A DNA stretch of 64,000 nucleotides from JAPOXR01 sp965221935 (GTDB lineage Bacteria; Pseudomonadota; Alphaproteobacteria; Rhodobacterales; Rhodobacteraceae): assembly GCA_965221935.1 (NCBI GenBank), contig CBDCSZ010000003.1, positions 42,021-106,020 on the forward strand, in the 5' to 3' direction. Position numbers and translations under genes: made by a program. Below the pieces are notes generated by a model, which was not told where the DNA came from, ran no database searches, and saw only the letters and a list, made by a program, of their open reading frames with translations. Shown piece by piece: positions 19,282 through 28,987 of the stretch (the first letter of the stretch is position 1; every line of letters begins with the position of its first letter).

Positions 19282-20619
19282 GTGACGCGGCCAGCAAGCC
19301 AGACCAGCCAGAAGAAGGTCTATATCAAGACCTATGGCTGCCAGATGAACGTCTATGACAGCGAACGCATGGCGGATGCGCTTTGCGGCGCCGGCTATGA
19401 AGAAACCGCAAGCGCGGATGACGCCGATCTCGTTGTTCTCAACACCTGTCACATCCGCGAGAAGGCGACCGAGAAAATTTTTTCCGAACTCGGCCGCTAC
19501 AAGGCGCGCAAGGCCGATCGTCCGGACTTTCGCATTGCCGTTGCCGGCTGCGTCGCCCAGGCGGAGGGCGAGGAAATCGTCAGGCGCCAGCCCATGGTCG
19601 ACTTTGTCATCGGGCCGCAGGCCTATCATCGGCTGCCCGACCTGCTGGGTCGTGCGGAAACCCAAGTTGACACCAGTTTTCCGATCGAGAGCAAATTTGA
19701 AAAACTGCCTGGACGGCAGGCGGTCAGGAGATCCGCATCGGCGTTTCTGACCGTGCAGGAGGGATGCGACAAGTTCTGCACATTCTGCGTTGTTCCCTAC
19801 ACGCGGGGCGCTGAATCCAGCCGGCCGGTGGCGTCAATCGTCACTGAGGCTGGGCGGTTATCCGGGCGCGGCGTGCGCGAGATCACGCTCCTTGGGCAGA
19901 ACGTCAACGCTTATCACGGAGAGGGTCCCGATGGACGGATCTGGTCGCTGGCGCAGCTGATCTGGCGGCTCGCGGAAATCGACGGCCTGGAGCGGATCAG
20001 ATTCACCACATCGCACCCTCGGGACATGACGGATGATCTGATCGGCGCTTTTGGCCGGTGCGACAAGCTCATGCCCTACCTGCATCTGCCGGTTCAGTCC
20101 GGATCGGACCGGATTCTGAAGGCAATGAACCGCCGGCACAGGGCCGGGGACTATCTGCAGCTGATCGGGCGAATACGGCGCGCCCGGCCCGACATACTGA
20201 TTTCCGGCGACTTTATCGTCGGGTTTCCCGGCGAATCGGAGGAAGACTTTCAGCAGACGCTGTCGCTCGTGCGGCAGGTCCGCTACGGCCAGGCCTATTC
20301 CTTCCGTTACTCGCCGCGTCCGGGCACACCGGCGGCCGACCGGCCGCAGGTCTCTGCCGAGGCGGCGGCGGAGCGTCTTGACAGGCTGCAGTGTGTGCTG
20401 CGCGAACAGCAGCGCGCCGCGCAGCGAGATATGGTTGGCAGAGAGCTGTCCGTGCTGTTCGAAAAACGCGGCCGCAAACCGGGTCAGCTGACGGGAAAAT
20501 CCGAATACCTTCACCCGGTTCACTGCGAGGCGGACGACGGCCTGATTGGCAGCATCGCCAAGGTGCACATCATCAGGTCCGAAGCGAATTCTCTCGCTGG
20601 AGTCCTGTCTGCCGCCTGA
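19282..20619 (+). CDS. miaB: tRNA-2-methylthio-N6-dimethylallyladenosine synthase MiaB
   Basis: The 445-residue radical-SAM methylthiotransferase converts i6A37 to ms2i6A37 in tRNAs reading UNN codons. All parts are visible: an N-terminal UPF0004 domain with the three cluster cysteines (YGCQMN, NTCHIREKA, AGCVAQAEG), the radical-SAM CxxxCxxC in EGCDKFCTFCVVPYTRG, and a C-terminal TRAM domain. GTG at 19282, preceded by AGGTGG, is the likely start; a TTG at 19267 is possible. It heads the miaB-phoH-ybeY-corC-lnt-metK series, the standard alphaproteobacterial order. Confidence 0.97.
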   Translation: MTRPASQTSQKKVYIKTYGCQMNVYDSERMADALCGAGYEETASADDADLVVLNTCHIREKATEKIFSELGRYKARKADRPDFRIAVAGCVAQAEGEEIVRRQPMVDFVIGPQAYHRLPDLLGRAETQVDTSFPIESKFEKLPGRQAVRRSASAFLTVQEGCDKFCTFCVVPYTRGAESSRPVASIVTEAGRLSGRGVREITLLGQNVNAYHGEGPDGRIWSLAQLIWRLAEIDGLERIRFTTSHPRDMTDDLIGAFGRCDKLMPYLHLPVQSGSDRILKAMNRRHRAGDYLQLIGRIRRARPDILISGDFIVGFPGESEEDFQQTLSLVRQVRYGQAYSFRYSPRPGTPAADRPQVSAEAAAERLDRLQCVLREQQRAAQRDMVGRELSVLFEKRGRKPGQLTGKSEYLHPVHCEADDGLIGSIAKVHIIRSEANSLAGVLSAA

Positions 20620-20803
20620 ACCTCTGTTCCGGCTCATCGCCGTGACCGGCAGAGCCCGGCGGCGCTGGCAGCGCCTGGCGGAAACGCTTTCCAGCCGGCG
20701 ACGGCCCGTGCCCAACAAGCGGAATTCTCGACAGTTTCTCCAGTTGCTGGTATGGTCCGGCGGAACACGCTGATTTGCGGCAAACACTCAAGCGAGGCGG
20801 TTT

Positions 20804-21808
20804 TTGGCATTAGTTTCGCCTGCGGCATCCGATGAGATGCTGGTCGAATTCCCTGACAACAGACATTTGATTGAGCTCTGCGGCGCTCACGACGTAAATC
20901 TCAACATTATCGAGACCAGCCTTGGAATTCAGATCGTTCGGCGCGGCAACTGTCTGATCCTGATTGGCGAACAGCCTCAGCGAGAGGCCGGCGGCCGGAC
21001 GCTCCGGGAGCTGTATGAGCAGCTGGAACGAGGCCGCCCGCTGGAGCCTGGAGATGTCGATGCGGCCCTGCGGTTCGGCCATTCAGCCCCGCTGGCGGCG
21101 GGAGACGCGGCTTTGCCGGCGGAAGCGGCGGTCGAAAATCTGGAAATCAGCACCAAGAGACGCGTGGTCGAGCCGCGGACATCGGCGCAGCGGGACTATG
21201 TGCGCAAACTCATGAACAAGGATCTGGTGTTTGGCCTTGGTCCGGCCGGAACCGGCAAGACTTACCTTGCGGTGGCCCAAGCGGTGGCGATGCTGGCTCA
21301 AGGCCAGGTCGACCGCATCGTGCTGTCGCGACCGGCGGTTGAAGCGGGCGAGAGGCTGGGTTTTCTGCCGGGCGACATGAAGGACAAGGTCGATCCTTAT
21401 ATGCATCCGCTGTATGACGCCCTTCGCGACTTTATGCATTACAAGCTGCTAGCGCGGTATCTTGAGCGCAATGTCATTGAGATTGCTCCGCTCGCCTTTA
21501 TGCGCGGCCGCACGCTGGCTTCGTCCTTTATCGTGCTGGACGAGGCGCAGAACGCGACCCGCATTCAGATGAAAATGTTCCTCACCAGATTTGGACCGGG
21601 ATCGCGCATGGCGGTCAATGGCGACATCACCCAGATCGATCTTCCAAAGGGAGTGACTTCGGGGCTTGTTGATGCGCAGCGGGTGCTGCGCGGTGTCAAA
21701 GGGGTCGCGTTCACCGAGTTCACTTCCAAGGACGTGGTCCGGCATTCGCTGGTCTCACGCATTGTCGGCGCCTATGCCAAATCAGAAAATTCCGCCGCCG
21801 AAAGTTGA
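20804..21808 (+). CDS. phoH: PhoH-like ATPase
   Basis: The 334-residue cytosolic ATPase of the PhoH family has P-loop GLGPAGTGKTYLAVAQA near residue 145, LSRPAVEAGERLGFLPGD, and Walker B-type FIVLDEAQNAT. PhoH proteins are linked to RNA metabolism, often with YbeY, whose gene overlaps it here by 35 bp. The frame opens with TTG at 20804 behind a GAGGCGG stretch; the first ATG (20837) would remove part of the N-terminal domain. Its place after miaB is canonical. Confidence 0.93.
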   Translation: MALVSPAASDEMLVEFPDNRHLIELCGAHDVNLNIIETSLGIQIVRRGNCLILIGEQPQREAGGRTLRELYEQLERGRPLEPGDVDAALRFGHSAPLAAGDAALPAEAAVENLEISTKRRVVEPRTSAQRDYVRKLMNKDLVFGLGPAGTGKTYLAVAQAVAMLAQGQVDRIVLSRPAVEAGERLGFLPGDMKDKVDPYMHPLYDALRDFMHYKLLARYLERNVIEIAPLAFMRGRTLASSFIVLDEAQNATRIQMKMFLTRFGPGSRMAVNGDITQIDLPKGVTSGLVDAQRVLRGVKGVAFTEFTSKDVVRHSLVSRIVGAYAKSENSAAES

Positions 21809-22274
21809 CATCGTCGTTGAGGACGGCCGCTGGAACGCGTTGGATCTGGAAAAGCTGGCGCCGCGGGCGTGCTGCGCCGCGCTGCGGCAGGCGGGCGCTC
21901 CGCGATTCGCGGCCGAGATCGCCTTGCTGGCCTGTTCCGATTCAAGAATCGCCGAACTCAATGCCACATTCCGCGGACGCTCCGCTCCGACCAACGTCCT
22001 GTCCTGGCCGGCGGCGCGGCGCAAAGATCTCCCGCGGTCGGGCGATGCCGCGGATTTCTGGCAGCATCTCGGCGATATCGCGCTTGCCTGGGAGACATGC
22101 TGCGCGCAAGCCGAGCGGTTTGAAAGGCCGATTGCCTGGCACACGGCGCATTTGATCGTGCATGGCTGCCTTCACCTTGTGGGCTTTAGTCACGAAACGA
22201 ACACAGACGCGTGCGAGATGGAGACGCTGGAAGCTGCGGCGCTTGCATCCATCGGCATAGCGAGCCCATATTGA
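21774..22274 (+). CDS. ybeY: Endoribonuclease YbeY
   Basis: The 166-residue metallo-endoribonuclease acts in 16S rRNA 3'-end maturation and ribosome quality control. The zinc-binding signature HGCLHLVGFSH is present with all three histidines, preceded by NVLSWPA and LGDIALAWE, the usual substrate-cleft elements. The start ATG lies inside the 3' end of phoH (35-bp overlap), indicating translational coupling. Confidence 0.95.
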   Translation: MPNQKIPPPKVDIVVEDGRWNALDLEKLAPRACCAALRQAGAPRFAAEIALLACSDSRIAELNATFRGRSAPTNVLSWPAARRKDLPRSGDAADFWQHLGDIALAWETCCAQAERFERPIAWHTAHLIVHGCLHLVGFSHETNTDACEMETLEAAALASIGIASPY

Positions 22275-22331
22275 CATATGTTGGCTTCGGCAGTGTGCTG
22301 ACTGCGGGCCGGCAGTCGGTCGGAAGAGAGA

Positions 22332-23237
22332 ATGGACAGCGTATCCGAAGGTTCTCCTAGTGCAGCGCGTGGCGCGCTGACAACAGTTCAGATTCCCCGA
22401 GGGAATCCAGTGCGGCTGGGCCTGATCCACAGGTGGCTGAGCAAATTCGGCCGCGGGCCGAAAACCGCCGACCAAGCGCCGATGGCGAACGGCGGACAGC
22501 CTGCTGACGCAGGCGCGGTGAATCCGTTCCACTCCAGCAATCCGCCGGTCGAGGATGTGGCCGTGCCCAAGGCAGAGATTGTCGCTGTGCCGATCGAGGT
22601 CAAACTCGCCGAGCTTGTGGAAATCTTCAAGGACAGCGGGCGCACGAGACTGCCGGTCTATCGTGGATCGCTTGACTCTCCGTGCGGGTTTATCCACCTC
22701 AAGGATCTTGCCCTGCAGCAGGGATTCAACGGCAGCCGCGATGACTTCGAGCTGCAGGTGAGCATGCTGCGCAACCTCCTTTATGTTCCCGGGGCGATGC
22801 GGGTCGCCACTTTGCTCGATCAGATGCGGTCAAAACGCATTCACATGGCACTGATCATTGACGAATACGGCGGAACAGACGGGCTGGTCACAATCGAGGA
22901 TCTGGTCGAGGTGATCTTCGGCGACATCGCTGACGAACATGACGACCATGCCACAAACCTCCTGCTGGAGGCGGCGGATGGTTCGTTCCTGTGTCATTCG
23001 CACCTTCCTCTGGAAGATCTCAGTGCGAAACTCGGGCATTCGCTGGCATTGATTGACGGCATTGATGACGAAGTTGACTCGCTTGGCGGGTTGGTTTTCG
23101 TTCTCGCAGGCCGCGTTCCGGTCACCGGCGAAGTCATTCGCCACGATGCCGCCGGGCTGGAATTTGAGATCGTGTCCGCTGAACCGCAGAGAGTCAGACA
23201 GGTCAGGGTCCGGCAGAACACGGCCTCCGAACACTGA
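22332..23237 (+). CDS. corC: CorC/HlyC-family CBS-domain protein
   Basis: The 301-residue protein has a paired CBS domain (VEDVAVPKAEIVAVPI; LVEIFKDSGRTRLPVY; HMALIIDEYGGTDGLVTIEDLVEVIFGDI) followed by a CorC_HlyC domain. Family members accompany magnesium/cobalt transport or membrane integrity; no membrane segment is present. The Pro-rich first 70 residues are longer than in typical homologues. It sits between ybeY and lnt (5 bp to lnt), as in other alphaproteobacteria. Confidence 0.92.
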   Translation: MDSVSEGSPSAARGALTTVQIPRGNPVRLGLIHRWLSKFGRGPKTADQAPMANGGQPADAGAVNPFHSSNPPVEDVAVPKAEIVAVPIEVKLAELVEIFKDSGRTRLPVYRGSLDSPCGFIHLKDLALQQGFNGSRDDFELQVSMLRNLLYVPGAMRVATLLDQMRSKRIHMALIIDEYGGTDGLVTIEDLVEVIFGDIADEHDDHATNLLLEAADGSFLCHSHLPLEDLSAKLGHSLALIDGIDDEVDSLGGLVFVLAGRVPVTGEVIRHDAAGLEFEIVSAEPQRVRQVRVRQNTASEH

Positions 23238-23242
23238 ACTCA

Positions 23243-24754
23243 GTGACCCTTTGGTCAGTTCTTGAATCTTTGGCCGGATGGCGTCGGCGGGCGGCGCTCA
23301 TATCCGCCGGCGCCATGGCGGCGCTTGGGCATGCGCCCCTGGGCTGGCCTCTCGCAACTCTTGCCGGATTCGCGCTGGCGGCCGGCTTTCTCGTGACCAG
23401 CGGTTCGGCCCGCGCGGCGGGCTTGGCAGGCTGGCTGTTTGGCATAGGTTACTTTGCCGTTGCTTTGTCCTGGCTGGTGGAACCGTTTCTGGTGTTTCCC
23501 CGTCAGGACGGCTGGATGGCGCCGTTTCCGATCGCCGCGTTCGCCTGCGGACTGTCGGTTCTCTGGGCCGCCGCTTTCGCTGCCGCACACGCGCTGGGCA
23601 CGGGCCGGGCATCGCGATGTCTGGTTATGGCAGCCGGCATTGCCGCCGCCGGCGCGCTGCGCGAAGTTTTGTTCTCAGGATTTCCGTGGGCGCTTCCAGC
23701 CTATGTCTGGGCCGATACTCCGGTGTCGCAGTCGGTGTCGCTGTTCGGCCCGCACATGCTGACATTTTTGACTGTTTTGGCGTCCTCCTCCTGGGTGTTG
23801 ACCGTTCGCCGCGCATGGATCGGCGCCGCCGCCGGACTGGCGGGCGTGGCGGCGCTTTGGCTGGCGGGCGAGATCCGACTGGGAGAGACCGAAACCATAT
23901 CGCCGCAGGCACCTGTCGTGCGCATCGTGCAGCCGAATATTCCGCAGCGCCGCAAGTGGGCTCCGGCGCTGGAAGCGGCACATCAGGAATATTTGCTCGC
24001 GCTCACCGCCGCTGAGGCCGACACCGCGCCCGATACAGTGATTTGGCCGGAGACCGCGGCAACGTTTGTGCTGGATGCGGGCGATGCCCGCCTCGAAAGA
24101 ATCTCTGCCGCTGCCGGCGGCAAACCGGCGGTGATTGGAATCCGCCGCTACGAAGGCGGCCGGATGTTCAACTCCATGGCGGTTATTGGCCCAAACGGTT
24201 CGATCGACGGCGCCTACGACAAGCGGCATTTGGTTCCCTTTGGAGAATACCTGCCATTCTCTGAGGTGTTCAACAGTCTCGGTCTCACGTCCATGGTCGG
24301 CGAGGTGTCCGGCAGTTTCAGCCCCGGCGGCGGCGGGCGTTTTGTGGAGATCGAAGGTGTCGGCAGGATGCTGGCGCTGATCTGTTACGAAGCGATCTTT
24401 CCGCGCAGCGTCCGTGCCGCCGAGCGGGCCGAAGGGATTATTCAGATCACCAATGACGCTTGGTTCGGAAAGATTTCCGGGCCGCAGCAGCATTTTGCCC
24501 AGGCGCGGATGCGGGCAGTGGAGTCCGGGCTGCCGCTGATCCGCTCTTCCAATCCAGGCATATCGGCGGTTGTCGACGCAAAGGGCCGCGTTGTCCGGTC
24601 GCTGCCTCTCGGGGCGGCGGGATTTCTCGACGCGCCGATGCCGCCCGCGCTCCCGCCGACCGTGTATGCGCGAATCGGCGATTTGCCGCTTTATCTGCTC
24701 GTGCTTGCAGTGGCGGCGGGGGCGGGGCTGCGCCGGATTCGAATTCGCCATTGA
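23243..24754 (+). CDS. lnt: Apolipoprotein N-acyltransferase
   Basis: The 503-residue inner-membrane enzyme adds the third acyl chain to lipoproteins. The N-terminal half contains about six hydrophobic segments, and the C-terminal nitrilase-like domain is periplasmic. The catalytic triad is in place: Glu in VIWPETAATF, Lys in YDKRHLVPFGEYLPF, Cys in LALICYEAIFPR. A last membrane segment (PLYLLVLAVAAGAGL) closes the protein. The GTG start at 23243 is 5 bp after the corC stop, which argues for co-translation. Confidence 0.95.
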   Translation: MTLWSVLESLAGWRRRAALISAGAMAALGHAPLGWPLATLAGFALAAGFLVTSGSARAAGLAGWLFGIGYFAVALSWLVEPFLVFPRQDGWMAPFPIAAFACGLSVLWAAAFAAAHALGTGRASRCLVMAAGIAAAGALREVLFSGFPWALPAYVWADTPVSQSVSLFGPHMLTFLTVLASSSWVLTVRRAWIGAAAGLAGVAALWLAGEIRLGETETISPQAPVVRIVQPNIPQRRKWAPALEAAHQEYLLALTAAEADTAPDTVIWPETAATFVLDAGDARLERISAAAGGKPAVIGIRRYEGGRMFNSMAVIGPNGSIDGAYDKRHLVPFGEYLPFSEVFNSLGLTSMVGEVSGSFSPGGGGRFVEIEGVGRMLALICYEAIFPRSVRAAERAEGIIQITNDAWFGKISGPQQHFAQARMRAVESGLPLIRSSNPGISAVVDAKGRVVRSLPLGAAGFLDAPMPPALPPTVYARIGDLPLYLLVLAVAAGAGLRRIRIRH

Positions 24755-24815
24755 CCGGTTTGGGTCGTATTGTTAACCTGCCGACTGCGCTTCGCCGCCC
24801 TTTGGAGCAATCTAA

Positions 24816-25976
24816 ATGATGCCGCAAGATGACTATCTGTTCACTTCCGAGTCCGTGTCTGAGGGCCATCCCGACAAGATCTGCGATCAGATTTCAGACG
24901 CCGTTCTGGATGCATATCTCGAACAGGATCCAGAGGCGCGGGTGGCCTGCGAAACCATGGCCACGACAAATTTTGTGGCCGTCGCCGGCGAAGTCAGAGG
25001 ACCGGAAGATGTCTTCGGGAGAGTGGAAGAGCTGGTCAGAGACTGTGTCCGCGGCGTCGGATATGAGCAGGACGGATTTCACTGGGAACGGCTTAAGGTT
25101 CTGAATCTGCTGCACGGCCAGTCGGGCGACATCGGGCAGGGTGTCGACAAAGACGGGGCAGGCGACCAGGGGATCATGTTCGGCTACGCGGTCGACGATA
25201 CGCCCGAGTTCATGCCGGCGCCATTGCACTATGCGCATGAGGTGCTGCGGCGACTGTCCAAGGCCCGAAAGGACGGCGAAGAGCGCAGATTGGGCCCGGA
25301 TGCCAAATCGCAGATCACGGTGCGCTATGTGGGGGGGAAACCGGCCGAAGTCACATCGGTTGTGCTTTCCGCGCAGCATTTTGACGAGTCGCTGTCTTCC
25401 GAAGACGTCCGGTCCATTGTCGAGCCTCACATCCGCAGGGCGCTGCCGGAGGGCTGGCTGACGAAGGAAACGGTCTGGCATGTCAACCCGACCGGCAAGT
25501 TTGTTGTCGGCGGCCCTGACGGCGACTGTGGCCTCACAGGCCGGAAAATCATAGTCGACGCCTATGGCGGCGCCGCGCCGCACGGCGGCGGCGCGTTTTC
25601 AGGAAAGGATCCGACGAAAGTCGATCGCTCGGCGGCGTATGCCGCGAGGTATCTGGCAAAAAACGTTGTCGCCGCGGAACTCGCCAGCAGGTGCTGCATC
25701 CAGCTGTCCTACGCCATCGGCGTGGCCGAGCCGCTTTCGATCCTGGTCGAAACCTACGGCACTGAAAACGGGGTCGATCCCGCCGATCTCAGCCGCAAAC
25801 TCCGGAGTGAGGCGATGGATTTGACGCCGCGGGGAATCCGCACGCACCTGAATCTCGGCCGGCCGATATACCAAAGAACCGCGGCGTACGGACATTTCGG
25901 ACGGGAAGCTGATGCCGACGGCGGTTTCAGCTGGGAACGGACAGATCTCGTTGACACTCTCAAGTCTTTGTTTTGA
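24816..25976 (+). CDS. metK: S-adenosylmethionine synthase
   Basis: The 386-residue enzyme makes SAM from methionine and ATP. Signatures are SEGHPDKICDQISDAVLDA near the N-terminus, DQGIMFGYA, and the phosphate-binding GGGAFSGKDPTKVDRSAAY. Length is normal. A GGAG lies 8-11 bases before the first of two ATGs (24816, 24819). The 61-bp gap to lnt leaves no room for a SAM riboswitch. Confidence 0.97.
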   Translation: MMPQDDYLFTSESVSEGHPDKICDQISDAVLDAYLEQDPEARVACETMATTNFVAVAGEVRGPEDVFGRVEELVRDCVRGVGYEQDGFHWERLKVLNLLHGQSGDIGQGVDKDGAGDQGIMFGYAVDDTPEFMPAPLHYAHEVLRRLSKARKDGEERRLGPDAKSQITVRYVGGKPAEVTSVVLSAQHFDESLSSEDVRSIVEPHIRRALPEGWLTKETVWHVNPTGKFVVGGPDGDCGLTGRKIIVDAYGGAAPHGGGAFSGKDPTKVDRSAAYAARYLAKNVVAAELASRCCIQLSYAIGVAEPLSILVETYGTENGVDPADLSRKLRSEAMDLTPRGIRTHLNLGRPIYQRTAAYGHFGREADADGGFSWERTDLVDTLKSLF

Positions 25977-26036
25977 CGGTTATGTGAACGCTGGTCCGCT
26001 TTGCGCGCCGCGGCGGCAACGCGGTCAAAACAACCG

Positions 26037-26741
26037 GTGAATTCGCCCCGGCCCGCACGAAATCTCTATGGCCGCAGGCGCGGCAAACGATTGCGGCCCG
26101 GCCAGCAGAGGCTGCTTGAAGAGGCGCTGCAAGCCGTCGCTGTGCCTGGGCTGGGCGCCGGTCATTTTCCCGGACCGGGGCGGATTGACCTTGTGTCCCT
26201 GTTCGGCCGCCAGTGTCCGGTGTGGCTGGAAGTCGGATTTGGCTCCGGTGAGCACCTTGTTCACCAAGCGGTGCGTAACCCGGATGTGGGTTTGATCGGA
26301 TGCGAGCCATTCGTGAATGGGGTTGTGTCGCTGCTTGGCAAGCTGCGTGACGCGCCGCAGCCGAACATCCGGGTGCATCCGGGTGACGCGCGCGATTTGA
26401 TGGATGCCGTTCCCGACGCGTCAATCGGCAGGGTGTTTTTGCTGTATCCCGACCCGTGGCCAAAAAAGCGGCATCATCGCCGCCGTTTCGTGACCCCATG
26501 CCATCTGGAGCCGTTGGCGAGAATCATGACGCCCGGATCCGAACTGAGACTGGCGACCGATGTTGCCGACTACGCCCATCAGGCGGTTGAGCAGATCGCG
26601 GCGAGCGACGCTCTTTCGTGGCAACCCCGCGCCAAGCGCGATTGGCAGTCGCCCTGGGAGGACTGGCCTTCCACCCGCTATGAGAAAAAGGCGCTGCGGG
26701 AAGCGCGGGTCCCGCACTATCTGACGTTTACGCGCCTGTGA
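26037..26741 (+). CDS. trmB: tRNA (guanine-N7-)-methyltransferase
   Basis: This SAM-dependent enzyme makes m7G46 in tRNA. Present are the SAM motif VWLEVGFGSGEHLVHQA, FLLYPDPWPKKRHHRRRFV with the catalytic region, and the C-terminal TRYEKKAL. The N-terminus (YGRRRGKRLRPGQ) is typical of alphaproteobacterial TrmB. I prefer the GTG at 26037; TTG at 26001 would extend it by 12 residues, and neither has a clear ribosome binding site. The 3' ends of trmB and aroA converge and overlap by 14 bp. The rimP-nusA block that often follows in relatives is missing. Confidence 0.93.
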   Translation: MNSPRPARNLYGRRRGKRLRPGQQRLLEEALQAVAVPGLGAGHFPGPGRIDLVSLFGRQCPVWLEVGFGSGEHLVHQAVRNPDVGLIGCEPFVNGVVSLLGKLRDAPQPNIRVHPGDARDLMDAVPDASIGRVFLLYPDPWPKKRHHRRRFVTPCHLEPLARIMTPGSELRLATDVADYAHQAVEQIAASDALSWQPRAKRDWQSPWEDWPSTRYEKKALREARVPHYLTFTRL

Positions 26742-28083
26742 CCTCGCCGCCGCCGCGGATATCCGCGCCAAGGCCGCACATCAGTGACTGGAACCCCGGG
26801 AAACTGGTGGCGATCGGCGCCGCATCGTCGACTGTGACCGGAGACCGCGCCACCAGCCCAAGGCACAGGAAACTCATTGCAATGCGATGATCCAGCCGGG
26901 TCCGGCACACGGCACCGCCCTTGATGCTGCCCGGTCCGCGGCCATGGATGGTCAGATTGTCTTCGGTCTCAGTGAGATTTACGCCGCAGGCTTCAAGACC
27001 GCGCGCCATGGCGTCAATCCGGTCCGATTCCTTCAGCCGCAGCTCACCGACGCCGTTCATGACGGTGTCGCCTTCGGCACAGGCGGCAATGACAGAGAGT
27101 ATTGGATACTCGTCGATCATCGTCGGCGCTCTCTCGGGCAGAACTTCAATTCCGCGCAGCGCGGAAAACGCGACCTCGATATCGGCAACCGGTTCGCCGC
27201 CCTGCTGCCGCCGGTTCTTGATCTTGAGGGCAGCGCCCATCTCTTCAACTGTTGTCAAAAACCCGGTCCGCGCCGGGTTGATGCCGACTCCGGGAAGGAC
27301 CACGGACGATCCTTCGACGATAAGACCCGCCGCGAGGGGAAACGACGCCGACGAGGGATCCGCCGGCACGGCGACCGGCTGCGGACTGAGTTCGGCGTAG
27401 CCGTCCACAGTGATGGTCCGTGTGCCGTTGTCGTCATCGATGGCCACCCCGGCCCCGAAGGCCCGCAGCATCCGCTCGGAATGGTCGCGGGTCATCACAG
27501 ACTCTATCACAGTTGTCTGGCCCGGCGCGTTCAGGCCGGCAAACAGAATCGCGGACTTCACCTGGGCCGAGGGTGTCCGCATGCGGTGGCGGATTGGAAT
27601 TGGCTCCGACGCGCCTTCGATTGTGATTGGCAGGAGACCGCCCGGACGGCCGCCGCAGCGCGCGCCGAATTCAGACAGCGGCTCGGTCACCCGCCGCATG
27701 GGCCTCGACCTGAGGGATACGTCACCGGTGAAGACCGCGGTGATCGGCGTCGTCGCCATGGCACCCATCAGCAGCCGGACGCCGGTTCCCGAATTGCCGC
27801 AGTCAATCACGCTGTCGGGATCGGCGAAACCGCCGGTGCCGACGCCGTGGACATTCCACTCGCCGGGAGCGACGCGTTCTGTTTCCGCCCCGAAAAGCCT
27901 GACCGCCGCCGCAGTCGCAAGCACGTCTTCGCCTTCGAGCAGACCGGTTATCTGAGACTCGCCCACCGCCAAGGCGCCGAGGATCAGCGCCCGGTGCGAG
28001 ATCGACTTGTCGCCTGGAATTTTCACTTCGCCGCGCAGCGCGCCGGAGCGGCTTGCCGTCAGCGGCGCCGGAGTTGTGGTCAT
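26728..28083 (-). CDS. aroA: 3-phosphoshikimate 1-carboxyvinyltransferase (EPSP synthase)
   Basis: The 451-residue enzyme catalyses the sixth step of the shikimate pathway, feeding aromatic amino acids and so the trp genes here. Signatures: IPGDKSISHRALILGALA near the N-terminus, NSGTGVRLLMGAM, and LRLKESDRIDAMARGLE near the C-terminus. The ATG at 28083 is chosen because the open frame upstream lacks homology. It is divergent from cmk with a 178-bp intergenic region that should carry both promoters. Confidence 0.96.
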   Translation of the reverse strand: MTTTPAPLTASRSGALRGEVKIPGDKSISHRALILGALAVGESQITGLLEGEDVLATAAAVRLFGAETERVAPGEWNVHGVGTGGFADPDSVIDCGNSGTGVRLLMGAMATTPITAVFTGDVSLRSRPMRRVTEPLSEFGARCGGRPGGLLPITIEGASEPIPIRHRMRTPSAQVKSAILFAGLNAPGQTTVIESVMTRDHSERMLRAFGAGVAIDDDNGTRTITVDGYAELSPQPVAVPADPSSASFPLAAGLIVEGSSVVLPGVGINPARTGFLTTVEEMGAALKIKNRRQQGGEPVADIEVAFSALRGIEVLPERAPTMIDEYPILSVIAACAEGDTVMNGVGELRLKESDRIDAMARGLEACGVNLTETEDNLTIHGRGPGSIKGGAVCRTRLDHRIAMSFLCLGLVARSPVTVDDAAPIATSFPGFQSLMCGLGADIRGGGEVTGA

Positions 28084-28261
28084 GACTTTTCCCGCCAACT
28101 GTTTTAAATCGGGTTGCCTATAGCCAATAGTTCCAGGATGGTCAGCCAATTGTTGCGCCCGCCGCCGGCACGGGACTGCGCGGTTGAATCTGCGGCAGAG
28201 CTGCGGGTGGGGCCGAACAGGCTGATGCGGACGGGGCAGGGGAGTCCGGGAAAACGCAGGA

Positions 28262-28942
28262 ATGCCGGTGTTCACTGTTGCAATCGACGGTCCCGCTGCG
28301 GCTGGCAAGGGAACCATCGGCCGCTCCGTCGCCCGCCGATTCGGATTTCGTCACATGGACACAGGGCTGCTCTACCGTGCCGTGGCAAAGCAGTTGATCG
28401 ACAGCGGCGGCCGTTCTGACGAAGCGTCCGCCCGCATTGCCGCCGAACGGCTTCGGCCGGAGGATCTTGAAGCGGAAGGGCTGCGGACCCGGGAAGTCAG
28501 CAGAGAATCGTCACGCATTGCGGCAATGCCGGCAGTCAGGGAGGCATTGCTGTTTGTGCAGCGGGAATTTGCCAGGCGCACCGGCGGCGCGGTCCTTGAC
28601 GGCCGCGATATCGGAACCGTGATCGCGCCGGATGCGGAGGTCAAACTGTTCGTGACGGCAACCGACCAGGTCCGTGCTGACCGGCGCTGCCGGGAACTGG
28701 CCCGCATGGGCATTGTCACCTCGTCCGGCGAGGTGCTCGCCGAGCTGAGAAAACGCGACAAAAGAGACAGCGAACGCGGTCTTGCCGCCCTGCGGCAGGC
28801 GCCGGATGCGCTATTGCTAGACACTTCGGAATTGACTATAGAGCAGGCTGTCGATGAGGCAATTGCCGCCGTTGGAAGGCGGCTTATGACCGGTCTGGGC
28901 ACCCGGACCGGTTTTTGGTCTTGTGTGGACGAGTCGAAATGA
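28262..28942 (+). CDS. cmk: Cytidylate kinase
   Basis: The 226-residue kinase phosphorylates CMP/dCMP. P-loop AIDGPAAAGKGTIG, GFRHMDTGLLYRAVA, and LDGRDIGTVIAPDAEVKLF are all present. The last 16-18 residues (after AIAAVGRRL) go beyond the usual family end and are encoded by a terminator-like hairpin (28888-28915), so the stop may have moved downstream. The gene is followed after 45 bp by rpsA, a widely conserved pairing. Confidence 0.95.
   Translation: MPVFTVAIDGPAAAGKGTIGRSVARRFGFRHMDTGLLYRAVAKQLIDSGGRSDEASARIAAERLRPEDLEAEGLRTREVSRESSRIAAMPAVREALLFVQREFARRTGGAVLDGRDIGTVIAPDAEVKLFVTATDQVRADRRCRELARMGIVTSSGEVLAELRKRDKRDSERGLAALRQAPDALLLDTSELTIEQAVDEAIAAVGRRLMTGLGTRTGFWSCVDESK
28888..28915 (+). 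terminator. Terminator-like hairpin inside the cmk 3' end
   Basis: ACCGGTC (28888-28894) pairs with GACCGGT (28905-28911) and T5 covers 28911-28915. It lies 27 bp before the cmk stop codon. It could attenuate read-through from cmk into rpsA. Confidence 0.45.
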
Positions 28943-28987
28943 GTCATCTGAAGTCTGGCCGGTGCAAGACCGTCCCGGCGGTATCAA

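Noticed and set aside
24755..24815. Possible SAM riboswitch before metK
   Set aside because: Only 61 bp and no recognisable aptamer pairing.
26887..28107. 406-codon frame antisense to aroA
   Set aside because: aroA signatures lie on the other strand; no family resemblance in the antisense product.
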